Origin: Mesoaciditoga sp964503355
Lineage (GTDB): Bacteria > Thermotogota > Thermotogae > Mesoaciditogales > Mesoaciditogaceae
DNA: 7,868 nt
Direction of reading: 5' to 3'
NCBI GenBank assembly: GCA_964503355.1
Contig: CAZCZS010000075.1
Location: forward strand, 1-7,868
Positions 1-5,815 of the stretch are shown here, one piece after another. The position numbers were made by a program, and so were the translations under genes. Under the pieces are notes generated by a model. That model was given only the letters and a program-made list of their open reading frames with translations. It had not been told where the DNA came from and made no database searches. Numbering within the stretch: the first letter of the stretch is position 1; the number at the start of each line of letters is the position of its first letter.

Positions 1-114
1 TTCGTATTTAACGATTTCTCCTTCTTCATTCTTAAACTCTATGGTTTCCAACACATCCGTTTCTATGGCGCTCTCGTCTAAAAAATTGTAAATCCTTCCC
101 TCAGCTTTTGGCAT
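1..114 (-). CDS. Unrecognised protein, N-terminal fragment
   Basis: This is the 5' end of a gene that runs off the left edge; 38 codons are visible. The peptide begins MPKAEGRIYNFLDE and is acidic and charged, with no signal peptide, membrane segment or motif that I recognise. Two in-frame ATGs lie six bases apart (120-118 and 114-112). The GAGG of the ribosome binding site at about 123-126 is only 2 bases from the first but 8 bases from the second, so I chose the second. The Nudix gene upstream stops at 120 and its TGA overlaps the first ATG by one base, so the two genes are almost certainly cotranscribed and translationally coupled. Its function may therefore relate to nucleotide metabolism, but that is only inference from position. 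Confidence 0.75.
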   Translation of the reverse strand, partial: MPKAEGRIYNFLDESAIETDVLETIEFKNEEGEIVKYE

Positions 115-119
115 ATTCA

Positions 120-734
120 TCACCTCACAAATTCTTCAATTAACTTTTTGTTTCCTAAAATTATCGAAGACCAATTTTCAAGGATTCCATCACAACCTTT
201 GCCATCAAAAGTGTACAAACACACTTCTTTTATTTCATCGGATAAATTCAAATTTTCAAAGGTTTCCACGTTAATTTCTGCCGTGTAAACGTAACCTATA
301 TGAACTCGAGAAACGGCATCTTTATCGCTGAAAATGTAACCAACAAAATTCAATTCTGAAGGTTCCAAAGACAGGTTTATCTCTTCCTTTATTTCTCTGC
401 ACGCCGTTTCGCGCACATCTTCATCTCCTTCATTTGAGTGACCACCAAATCCAACGGAAGCTTTGTTTAAAAGCCTTGTTTCACTTCCTTTTCTCGTGTA
501 CATCAAAATGCCTTTTGGCGTTTTTCCATCGTATACCTTTAAAACAACGTATGGAATGACTTGAAGTTTTGTCTCATCTTCTTCGAGTTTTCCGCGCTTC
601 TCAAAGTACACCTTCATTTTCACGCCCGTGTCATTTTCAGCTTTTACGAAACCAGCTGGTTTTCCTAATTTTTCTTCAGCTTCTTTTCTGAATACAAATC
701 TTATCACTTCGTCGTATTTTTCTCTTGAAAGCAT
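120..734 (-). CDS. Nudix hydrolase (MutT-like)
   Basis: Predicted cytosolic pyrophosphohydrolase of 204 residues; the family cleaves nucleoside-diphosphate-linked compounds with Mg2+. The Nudix box is at residues 99-121 and reads H-x5-E-x7-R-E-I-x-E-E-x-N-L, with E105, R113, E114, E117 and E118 in place. Two usual glycines are replaced: the first by H99 in the run GFGGHSNEGDE and the last by N120. I recall a GGH-type run from a MutT-like phosphoesterase group of about 200 residues, which also fits the length, so the domain is probably active. The roughly 95 residues before the box are longer than in minimal Nudix enzymes. An in-frame ATG at 752 has no ribosome binding site, whereas GGAGG at 745-749 lies 11 bases before the ATG at 734, so the shorter form is preferred. 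The substrate cannot be assigned. Confidence 0.9.
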   Translation of the reverse strand: MLSREKYDEVIRFVFRKEAEEKLGKPAGFVKAENDTGVKMKVYFEKRGKLEEDETKLQVIPYVVLKVYDGKTPKGILMYTRKGSETRLLNKASVGFGGHSNEGDEDVRETACREIKEEINLSLEPSELNFVGYIFSDKDAVSRVHIGYVYTAEINVETFENLNLSDEIKEVCLYTFDGKGCDGILENWSSIILGNKKLIEEFVR

Positions 735-758
735 GCGAGATGATTCCTCCATTCACGG

Positions 759-787
759 ATGATATGAAAATTCGAATTCCTTGAAAA
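759..787 (-). promoter_or_regulatory. Possible promoter of the Nudix operon
   Basis: On the minus strand a -35-like TTTTCA (787-782) and a -10 TATCAT (764-759) are 17 bases apart. Initiation would fall near 752, just before the GGAGG at 745-749, giving a very short leader to the ATG at 734. This agrees with the shorter Nudix start. The -35 matches consensus at only 4 of 6 positions in an AT-rich stretch, so the call is tentative. Confidence 0.35.
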
Positions 788-790
788 TGC

Positions 791-821
791 AAATCAAAAC
801 CCACCGTCGATCGGTGGGTTT
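791..821 (-). terminator. Rho-independent terminator after tRNA-Pro
   Basis: A perfect 10-bp stem, AAACCCACCG (797-806) with CGGTGGGTTT (812-821), has a 5-base loop. On the minus strand it begins 2 bases after the CCA end of the tRNA and is followed by TTTTGATTT. This is a typical intrinsic terminator and separates the tRNA unit from the Nudix operon. Confidence 0.85.
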
Positions 822-823
822 GC

Positions 824-900
824 TGGTCGGGGCGACTGGATTTGAACCAGCGACCTCCTGCGCCCCATGCAGACGCGCTAGCCATCTGCGCCACGCCCCG
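824..900 (-). tRNA. tRNA-Pro, anticodon GGG
   Basis: The 77-base gene folds into a full cloverleaf. The acceptor stem is CGGGGCG with CGCCCCG, beginning with the C1-G72 pair typical of bacterial proline tRNAs. The D stem is GCGC/GCGC. The anticodon stem TCTGC/GCAGG carries the loop ATGGGGC, so the anticodon is GGG and the base after it is G37, as in bacterial tRNA-Pro. The T arm GCTGG-TTCAAAT-CCAGT has the TTCAAAT loop. The discriminator is A and the CCA end is encoded (824-826). It reads CCC and CCU proline codons. It lies between the FmdB-type gene and the Nudix operon with its own terminator. Confidence 0.97.
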
Positions 901-906
901 ACACAC

Positions 907-922
907 ATGAGTAAGTACTCAT
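907..922. repeat. Perfect inverted repeat in tRNA leader
   Basis: ATGAGTA-AG-TACTCAT is a palindrome with 7-base arms and a 2-base centre. It lies between the predicted -10 box and the 5' end of the mature tRNA-Pro, about at the transcription start. It could be an operator or a leader hairpin removed by RNase P; sequence alone cannot decide. Confidence 0.6.
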
Positions 923-926
923 AGGT

Positions 927-955
927 AGGATATCATAAAAAAGAGAGATTTTCAA
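927..955 (-). promoter_or_regulatory. Probable promoter of tRNA-Pro
   Basis: On the minus strand TTGAAA (955-950) and TATCCT (932-927) are 17 bases apart. The predicted start is near 920, leaving a leader of about 20 bases before the mature tRNA end at 900. The -35 matches 5 of 6 and the -10 matches 4 of 6 consensus positions. The -35 lies only 4 bases after the end of the FmdB-type gene, which shows no intrinsic terminator of its own, so readthrough from that gene into the tRNA is also possible. Confidence 0.5.
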
Positions 956-959
956 TACC

Positions 960-1175
960 CTATGATTTGGATTTCACGCTCTCTTTCTTGGAGGAAGATT
1001 TCTTGCTGTCCGTTATGTAGTATCCGTTTCCCTTGAAAACCACACCCACATTTCCTATTTGTCTTACCATTTTACTGCCGCAAACATCACATATAACGTC
1101 ATCGGCCTCTGAAATCTTCTTAAGTAAAGTCGCTTCATGGCCACACTTTGGACACACGTATTTGTACAATGGCAT
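960..1175 (-). CDS. FmdB-family zinc-ribbon protein
   Basis: A 71-residue cytosolic protein of the FmdB/CxxC-CxxC-SSSS family, often annotated as a putative regulatory protein although its molecular role is poorly known. It opens with the family hallmark MPLYKYVCPKCGH. Zinc ligands are C8, C11, C29 and C32, forming two CxxC knuckles. After the ribbon comes the conserved glycine-aromatic stretch FKGNGYYITD (residues 47-56), then a low-complexity Ser/Lys tail (57-71), also typical of the family. The start is fixed by MPLYKY homology and by a strong GGAGGCGATT site just upstream (near 1178-1187). An open frame continues upstream to 1331 but has no start signal and lacks the family pattern. The gene diverges from the radical SAM gene. 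No intrinsic terminator lies between it and the tRNA. Confidence 0.93.
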   Translation of the reverse strand: MPLYKYVCPKCGHEATLLKKISEADDVICDVCGSKMVRQIGNVGVVFKGNGYYITDSKKSSSKKESVKSKS

Positions 1176-1253
1176 GAAATCGCCTCCATTCTTTGATTTT
1201 TCGCATCTTCTCAAAACAATGATAGCAAAAAATCGTTTCAAAAAAAAGAATTT

Positions 1254-1282
1254 TTTGTACACTTCTTGACATTTAAATTCAA
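1254..1282 (-). promoter_or_regulatory. Possible promoter of the FmdB-type gene
   Basis: On the minus strand TTGAAT (1282-1277) and TACAAA (1259-1254) are separated by 17 bases; initiation would be near 1247, giving a leader of about 72 bases. The -10 lacks the final T, so this is weaker than the opposing promoter. It lies wholly interlocked with the plus-strand promoter at 1266-1294. Confidence 0.35.
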
Positions 1283-1294
1283 TTAATGTACAAT
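1266..1294 (+). promoter_or_regulatory. Sigma-70 promoter of radical SAM gene
   Basis: A perfect -35 TTGACA (1266-1271) and a -10 TACAAT (1289-1294; 5 of 6 consensus) are separated by the ideal 17 bases. Initiation is expected near 1301, giving a leader of about 52 bases before the ATG at 1353. This is the best promoter in the window. Two copies of TGTACA (1256-1261 and 1287-1292), centred 31 bases apart, flank it; the second overlaps the -10. Confidence 0.85.
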
Positions 1295-1352
1295 TGAGAG
1301 GATGAGATTTGACCGAGCGGTAAAAATTCACCTTCGAAAGGAGAGATAACAG

Positions 1353-2897
1353 ATGGGTATAGGAAGTACCATCAAAGACAAGGCTACAAAGTTAGCCATT
1401 TCTACGGCAGTCAACAAGTACGTAAATTATATAGCCAAAGATCCGGAGAAAAATTTTGACAAAGCCATAGAATCGTTGATAAAGTTGGAAAAAACGATTG
1501 GAGGAACGAACAACCTTTCTAAATTCGCCAACTGGACTGCAAAAAACCCTGGCTCGAGGGCATGGATCATAAGCCTCTTCAAAAAGGACAAGGAAATAGT
1601 GAAAAAGTTCTTCATAAATTTCTTGGTCAACGTCAACTTGGCTTGGATGAAATACAACAAAGAAGAAACGGTAAAGAAAAACGGATTCGCAGCTCCTTAC
1701 ACCATTCTTATAAGTCCTACCATGAGGTGTAATTTGGCTTGTAAGGGATGTTACTCTGCAAATTACACCAAGAACGATGACATGCCGATAGAAAAAGTTG
1801 ATGACATAATTCAACAGGGTAAGGCTATAGGTACGTACTTCTACACATTCTTAGGAGGAGAGCCTTTCATAAGGTGGAACGAGTTGTATCCTCTTTTCAA
1901 GAAACACGACGATTGCCTTTTCCAGATATTCACAAACTCCACTTTTATAACGGATGAAGTGGCAGATCAGATAAAAGAGTTGGGAAATGTGTACCCAGTT
2001 CTAAGCGTCAACGGATGGGAGAAAGAAACGGATGAAACGAGAGGAAAAGGAGCTTACAAGAAGATCCTTGCGGCCGCAGATAAACTCAAAGAAAGAGGTG
2101 TCATCTACGGAAATTCGTTCGTTTTCATGAGAGATAACTTCGAAACTTTGACGTCGGATGAACTTTACGATTTCTGGATTGAAAAAGGCTCTTTCTTTGG
2201 CTGGCTCTTCTTGTTCATGCCGGTTGGAAGAGATCCAATTCCAGAACTGATGCCGTTGCCAGAGCAAAGAAGAAAGATGGGAGATTTCGTTAGAGATCTG
2301 AGAGCGAGAAAACCTTACTTCTTGATGGATTTCTGGAATGACGCTCCCAGCGTTGGAGGATGTATAGCAGGTGGAAGACGTTACGTTCACATAAACAACA
2401 AAGGAGATGTGGAACCTTGTATATTCGCTCACTTCTCCACGGATAACCTTTACGAAAAGAGTCTTGTGGAAGCACTTCAATCTCCGTTCTTGGCGGATAT
2501 CAGATTCCATCAGCCACATTCCGACAATCTCTTGACACCATGTATGATCATAGACAATCCGTGGATTCTCAGGGAAGTCGTCAAAAAACATAACGCGGTG
2601 GCAACGGACGATAGCGAAGGAAAGATAATAGATAAATTGGCTCCCGTTTTGGATGAATACGCGAAAGAAGTGCATAAAGAATTGGATCCCGTTTGGGAAG
2701 AGAAATTCAAAGAACAAATAGAAGAGATAAAAGAAAAGGGCACGACGCATGGTGAAGGTCTGGACAGGTTGTGGTTGCAGAATCACCCAGAAGAAATAAA
2801 ACATTGGGCCGAGAGATATCCTTTCATTCTCGAATACGATTTTCTCCAAGAAGCCATAAAAAAAGTAGACGAACTTTCTGAAGCCGATGTGAAATAA
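1353..2897 (+). CDS. Radical SAM protein with SPASM/twitch-like C-terminal domain
   Basis: A 514-residue predicted cytosolic radical S-adenosylmethionine enzyme. The 4Fe-4S/SAM motif CNLACKGC supplies C126, C130 and C133, and the GGE motif that binds the SAM amino group is at 168-170. After the core barrel, C337-x13-G351-x4-C356 matches the start of a SPASM/twitch auxiliary cluster site. C397 is a possible further ligand, and no full set of seven cysteines is present, so one auxiliary cluster is more likely than two. Residues 1-112 (basic, helix-rich) and 405-514 (charged, helical) are extra to the core, and no membrane segment is evident. An AAAGGAG site (1337-1343) lies 9 bases before the ATG. 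It is a single-gene unit with its own promoter and terminator, so context does not reveal the substrate. SPASM members commonly modify peptides or mature enzymes, but no precursor peptide gene is adjacent. Radical SAM chemistry is secure; the reaction is unknown. Confidence 0.93.
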   Translation: MGIGSTIKDKATKLAISTAVNKYVNYIAKDPEKNFDKAIESLIKLEKTIGGTNNLSKFANWTAKNPGSRAWIISLFKKDKEIVKKFFINFLVNVNLAWMKYNKEETVKKNGFAAPYTILISPTMRCNLACKGCYSANYTKNDDMPIEKVDDIIQQGKAIGTYFYTFLGGEPFIRWNELYPLFKKHDDCLFQIFTNSTFITDEVADQIKELGNVYPVLSVNGWEKETDETRGKGAYKKILAAADKLKERGVIYGNSFVFMRDNFETLTSDELYDFWIEKGSFFGWLFLFMPVGRDPIPELMPLPEQRRKMGDFVRDLRARKPYFLMDFWNDAPSVGGCIAGGRRYVHINNKGDVEPCIFAHFSTDNLYEKSLVEALQSPFLADIRFHQPHSDNLLTPCMIIDNPWILREVVKKHNAVATDDSEGKIIDKLAPVLDEYAKEVHKELDPVWEEKFKEQIEEIKEKGTTHGEGLDRLWLQNHPEEIKHWAERYPFILEYDFLQEAIKKVDELSEADVK

Positions 2898-2918
2898 AAA
2901 AGCGAAATTTTATATAAT
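2889..2918 (+). promoter_or_regulatory. Possible promoter of kinase-hydrolase operon
   Basis: A perfect -10 TATAAT (2913-2918) follows a -35-like GTGAAA (2889-2894, 4 of 6) at 18 bases. The -35 overlaps the last codons of the radical SAM gene. The expected start, near 2925, falls inside the 5' arm of the radical SAM terminator. A promoter is needed here because that terminator separates the kinase from upstream transcription. Confidence 0.5.
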
Positions 2919-2919
2919 A

Positions 2920-2952
2920 ATAGAGGTCCTTTTTCGGGACCTCTATTTTTTT
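2920..2952 (+). terminator. Rho-independent terminator of radical SAM gene
   Basis: A perfect 10-bp stem, ATAGAGGTCC (2920-2929) with GGACCTCTAT (2937-2946), has a 7-base loop and continues into seven T residues (2946-2952). It begins 22 bases after the stop codon and is a textbook intrinsic terminator. It ends only 19 bases before the chosen kinase start. Confidence 0.93.
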
Positions 2953-2971
2953 AGAAATGGAGAATGTTGAA

Positions 2972-4525
2972 ATGAAAAAAAGTGTTCTTTCGATAGATTG
3001 TGGAACTCAAAGTCTACGTGCTTTCCTCATAGATGAAGATGGAAAGATATTAAGGAAAACTCAGATGATTTATGAGCCCTACTTCAGCAAGAAACCTGGA
3101 TGGGCTGAACAAGATGCGCAAATATATTGGAACGCTTTGGTGAAAGCCGTGAGAAAAATAACGGAAAGCGTTGATTTGAAAGATATTCGTTCCATACAAG
3201 CTGTTACGCTGACCACTCAAAGGGCAACATTGGTGGTAGTTGATGAATTTGGAAGGCCGTTGCGAGACGCTATCATATGGTTGGATCAAAGAAAGGCGAA
3301 GTTCGATGTGCGCATACCAATTCTGAAAAGAATCGCGTACAAATTGGTTGGAATGGATGAAGCAGCGAGAATGGCGCAAAGTGAAGCGAAAGTCAATTGG
3401 ATAAGACAAAACGAACCTCAAATTTTTGAAAGAGCCCATAAATTCCTCTTTCTATCTGGATATTTGATTCACAAATTAACGGGGAAATTCGTTGATTCTA
3501 ACGCATCTCAAGTGGGTTACCTTCCATTCGATCACAAAAAAGGAAAATGGGCGGATGCGAACGATATAAAGTCCATAATATTTCCAATTCCGCGTGAGAA
3601 ATTGGTTGATCTGGTTAAACCTTCTCAACTTCTTGGAACGCTAAAAGACGATGTTGCAAAACTTTTTCATATTTCAAGTGGTACACCACTAATCGCAGCC
3701 GCTTCAGATAAAAGTTGTGAAACTCTTGGCGTTGGAGCAATTGCAGAAGATTTTGCGAGTCTTAGTTTCGGAACAACGGCTACCGTACAGGTTACCAGCG
3801 GTAGGTATTACGAACCGATAAAATACATGCCATCTTATGTGGCCGCCATACCGGGATATTACAACCCAGAAGTGGAAATTTTCAGAGGATTTTGGATGGT
3901 GAAATGGTTCAAAGAAGAATTTGGATTGAAAGAAGTTCAAAAAGCAATTGAAAGAGGTGTCAGCGCTGAAGAATTGATGGATGATTTTTTGAAAGATGTA
4001 CCGGCAGGTTCGTTGGGATTAACGGTTCAACCTTATTGGACTCCAGGTTTGAAAATGCCTGAAGCGAAAGGTGCGATCATAGGATTCGCCAGCATGCATA
4101 CAAGGGCACATGTGTACAAAGCCATAGTTGAAGGTCTTGGCTATGCCCTGTTTGATGGTAAAAACAGAATAGAGAAAGCCGGAAAAGTAAAGATAAAAAG
4201 GCTGGCGGTTTCCGGAGGAGGAGCACGAAGTGATCAAGTTTGTCAGGTGATCTCAGATATATTCAACTTGCCAGTTTACAGAGGAGAAACCCATGAATCT
4301 TCAGGTTTGGGAGCCGCTATAGACGCATTTGTGGGAATAGGAGTGCATTCTTCATTTCAGGATGCGATAAAGAAGATGGTAAGATATTCAAGAATTTTCA
4401 AGCCAAATGAGAAAAACGTGGAAATATATTCTCAAATTTTCAACAAGATCTACAAACACATGTACTCCCGTCTTAAACCTCTTTATCGCAAGATGAAAAA
4501 TCAAATGGAATATCCTCACAAATAG
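2972..4525 (+). CDS. FGGY-family carbohydrate kinase
   Basis: A 517-residue cytosolic sugar or polyol kinase that transfers the gamma-phosphate of ATP to a hydroxyl of its substrate. The N-terminal domain opens with the phosphate-binding loop in LSIDCGTQSLRA (residues 6-17) and contains LTTQRAT (80-86) and IIWLDQR (101-107). The predicted catalytic base is D246 in AAASDKSCETLGVG. The C-terminal ATPase domain shows LSFGTTATVQV (264-274) and the adenosine-binding GGGARSD (415-421), followed by the second FGGY signature region around 439-455. Length is typical for glycerol kinase/xylulokinase relatives, but the sugar cannot be named. An in-frame ATG at 2957 exists, but GGAG at 2959-2962 lies 9 bases before the ATG at 2972 and that start gives the usual MKK-x-V-L-x-I-D opening. 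The alpha/beta hydrolase follows after 9 bases, so the pair is one operon. Confidence 0.93.
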   Translation: MKKSVLSIDCGTQSLRAFLIDEDGKILRKTQMIYEPYFSKKPGWAEQDAQIYWNALVKAVRKITESVDLKDIRSIQAVTLTTQRATLVVVDEFGRPLRDAIIWLDQRKAKFDVRIPILKRIAYKLVGMDEAARMAQSEAKVNWIRQNEPQIFERAHKFLFLSGYLIHKLTGKFVDSNASQVGYLPFDHKKGKWADANDIKSIIFPIPREKLVDLVKPSQLLGTLKDDVAKLFHISSGTPLIAAASDKSCETLGVGAIAEDFASLSFGTTATVQVTSGRYYEPIKYMPSYVAAIPGYYNPEVEIFRGFWMVKWFKEEFGLKEVQKAIERGVSAEELMDDFLKDVPAGSLGLTVQPYWTPGLKMPEAKGAIIGFASMHTRAHVYKAIVEGLGYALFDGKNRIEKAGKVKIKRLAVSGGGARSDQVCQVISDIFNLPVYRGETHESSGLGAAIDAFVGIGVHSSFQDAIKKMVRYSRIFKPNEKNVEIYSQIFNKIYKHMYSRLKPLYRKMKNQMEYPHK

Positions 4526-4534
4526 GAGGGAAAA

Positions 4535-5482
4535 ATGCTGTACGATTACAAGAAACCTGACATATTAAAAACGAAGATACTTTCTACAGACAACAATGGA
4601 ACTCATACTGTAGAACACATTTGTTTTCCTTCACCTTATCCGACAGATGTTGAAGAGGCAAAAGAAGTTCATATCTTTTTGCATATCCCATCTTCTCAAC
4701 CGAAGGGGAAGATACTCTTTCTACATGGGTTGGGTGATAGAAATGTGAAGTATCTTATGTGGTTTGCTCAATATTTCGCTTCACATGGTTTCATAACAGC
4801 CTTTATGATCATGCCGTACAACAGCATACGAGCCTCGAAAGAGCACCCAGGGGGTTCTTACTACATGGAAGCAGATACGGCCAAAGCCGTCGAACGTTTC
4901 AGACACGCCGTTATGGATGCGAGAAGTACGATAGATTTCCTGGATGAAAGATTTCCAGAATTTTCTAAAACACATGCGATGGGCATTTCCTTCGGTGGCA
5001 TGATAGCAACTATCACCGCTGGAGTGGATGTGAGAATAGATAAGTTATCGCTCGTGATAACCGGCGGAAATTTCCAATATATAAATTGGTCCTCTCCCAT
5101 CACTCAACAAGTGAGAGAAAAATACAGAAATGGAGAAAATCACGATGGATGCGGAACTTTAGAAAAATGCGTAATAGCCCACCAAAATTACATGAATTTC
5201 GTCAAAAGTGTAAAACGTCAGGAAGATGTTTACAAGGCTCCATGGAGATGTTTTACGTACGATCCGATACCCTTTGCTCCCCTTTTCAAAGGCGAGGTCA
5301 TCATGTTCAAAGCGGCCTTCGACAAGATAATGCCTTTGCAATCTACAATGCAACTTTGGGAAGCTTTTGGAAAGCCAAAACTTTACACCATACCCTCCGG
5401 GCATTATTATTCCATAGTCTTCAAAAGATCTATAGCACGCAAGAGTTTGAAATTTTTTCAGGGCTTTCATCAAGACGAGTAA
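4535..5482 (+). CDS. Alpha/beta hydrolase (serine esterase-like)
   Basis: A 315-residue predicted cytosolic serine hydrolase. The oxyanion-hole strand is LFLHGLGDRN (residues 61-70). The nucleophile elbow is GISFG, with S152. The predicted acid is D263 in AAFDKIMP and the base is H290 in SGHYYS, so the catalytic triad looks complete. About 30 residues around 176-245 form a probable cap. No signal peptide or membrane anchor is visible. The ribosome binding site AGGAGG (4524-4529) overlaps the kinase stop codon and lies 5 bases before the ATG, giving tight coupling with the kinase. An esterase or deacylase feeding its product to the kinase is a plausible inference; lipase, peptidase or C-C hydrolase activity cannot be excluded from sequence. 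The last codons overlap the outer arm of a long inverted repeat (see 5478-5579). Confidence 0.9.
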   Translation: MLYDYKKPDILKTKILSTDNNGTHTVEHICFPSPYPTDVEEAKEVHIFLHIPSSQPKGKILFLHGLGDRNVKYLMWFAQYFASHGFITAFMIMPYNSIRASKEHPGGSYYMEADTAKAVERFRHAVMDARSTIDFLDERFPEFSKTHAMGISFGGMIATITAGVDVRIDKLSLVITGGNFQYINWSSPITQQVREKYRNGENHDGCGTLEKCVIAHQNYMNFVKSVKRQEDVYKAPWRCFTYDPIPFAPLFKGEVIMFKAAFDKIMPLQSTMQLWEAFGKPKLYTIPSGHYYSIVFKRSIARKSLKFFQGFHQDE

Positions 5483-5510
5483 GAAATCAGCACATAGCTT
5501 GTAGTTCTGT

Positions 5511-5566
5511 AGTGCATGGCAGGTTGCATTTTTATTCGTTTTTGTATTTGCAACGCGCCACGCACT
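5511..5566 (+). terminator. Imperfect long hairpin, possible operon terminator
   Basis: Arms at 5511-5528 and 5549-5566 pair at 15 of 18 positions, with a 20-base T-rich loop, and are followed by TTTACTTCTTACTT. Coming 28 bases after the hydrolase stop, it could terminate the kinase-hydrolase operon. The downstream T run is interrupted and the loop is large, so a decayed mobile repeat is an alternative. A second, outer pair of 8-base arms is at 5478-5485 and 5572-5579. Confidence 0.45.
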
Positions 5567-5597
5567 TTTACTTCTTACTTGTTACCACTCACTTTTT

Positions 5598-5746
5598 CGT
5601 CATTCCAACCTACGACCTATTGATGGAGTCTTTGACCTCAACGTCATTATGGGCCTGACGCGCTTGATGGAATCTTTGACCTTCACGTCATTGCGGCCTA
5701 CGAGCCGCAATCTAAGGATGAGATCCCGGATCAGGTCCGGGATGAC
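5598..5746. repeat. Degenerate 44-bp tandem repeats, MITE/REP-like element
   Basis: Three units begin with CGTCATT at 5598, 5642 and 5686. The first two are exactly 44 bases and match at 28 of 44 positions, mostly in the first seven bases and in the shared runs TTGATGGA and TCTTTGACC. The first and third share CCTACGA at the same offset. The third unit carries two perfect 8-bp hairpins: ATTGCGGC/GCCGCAAT (5689-5696 and 5703-5710) and ATCCCGGA/TCCGGGAT (5723-5730 and 5736-5743). The ends GTCATTCC (5599-5606) and GGGATGAC (5739-5746) form near-perfect terminal inverted repeats (7 of 8). This resembles the small GTCATTCC/GGGATGAC intergenic repeats dispersed in many bacterial genomes. No target-site duplication is obvious. 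Confidence 0.7.
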
Positions 5747-5752
5747 ATATTC

Positions 5753-5783
5753 AAAAAAATTCCTTTATCGCTTGAAAAGCGAT
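5753..5783 (-). terminator. Possible terminator of the amidohydrolase gene
   Basis: ATCGCTT (5767-5773) pairs perfectly with AAGCGAT (5777-5783) around a 3-base loop. On the minus strand the stem is followed, after seven bases, by seven T residues (5759-5753). It lies about 50 bases after the amidohydrolase stop. The gap between stem and T run makes it a weak intrinsic terminator. Confidence 0.4.
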
Positions 5784-5815
5784 GTTTATTTGATAAATGC
5801 CATTGGCTTATGAAG

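Noticed and set aside
676..906. 76-codon minus-strand open frame across the tRNA
   Set aside because: It overlaps tRNA-Pro and its terminator and the Nudix start in another frame; it has no family resemblance.
1176..1331. N-terminal extension of the FmdB-type protein
   Set aside because: The family begins at MPLYKY and a strong ribosome binding site precedes that ATG; the extension covers the promoter region.
2001..2849. 282-codon minus-strand open frame inside the radical SAM gene
   Set aside because: Antisense shadow of a clearly coding gene, with a Phe- and Ser-rich composition typical of such shadows.
5086..5658. 190-codon plus-strand open frame overlapping the hydrolase end and the intergenic repeats
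   Set aside because: It lies in another frame of the hydrolase, with no binding site and no recognisable domain; it stays open by chance into the repeat region.
5598..5746. CRISPR array
   Set aside because: Units are only partly alike, with no identical repeats of 24-40 bases separated by unique spacers, and no cas genes nearby.
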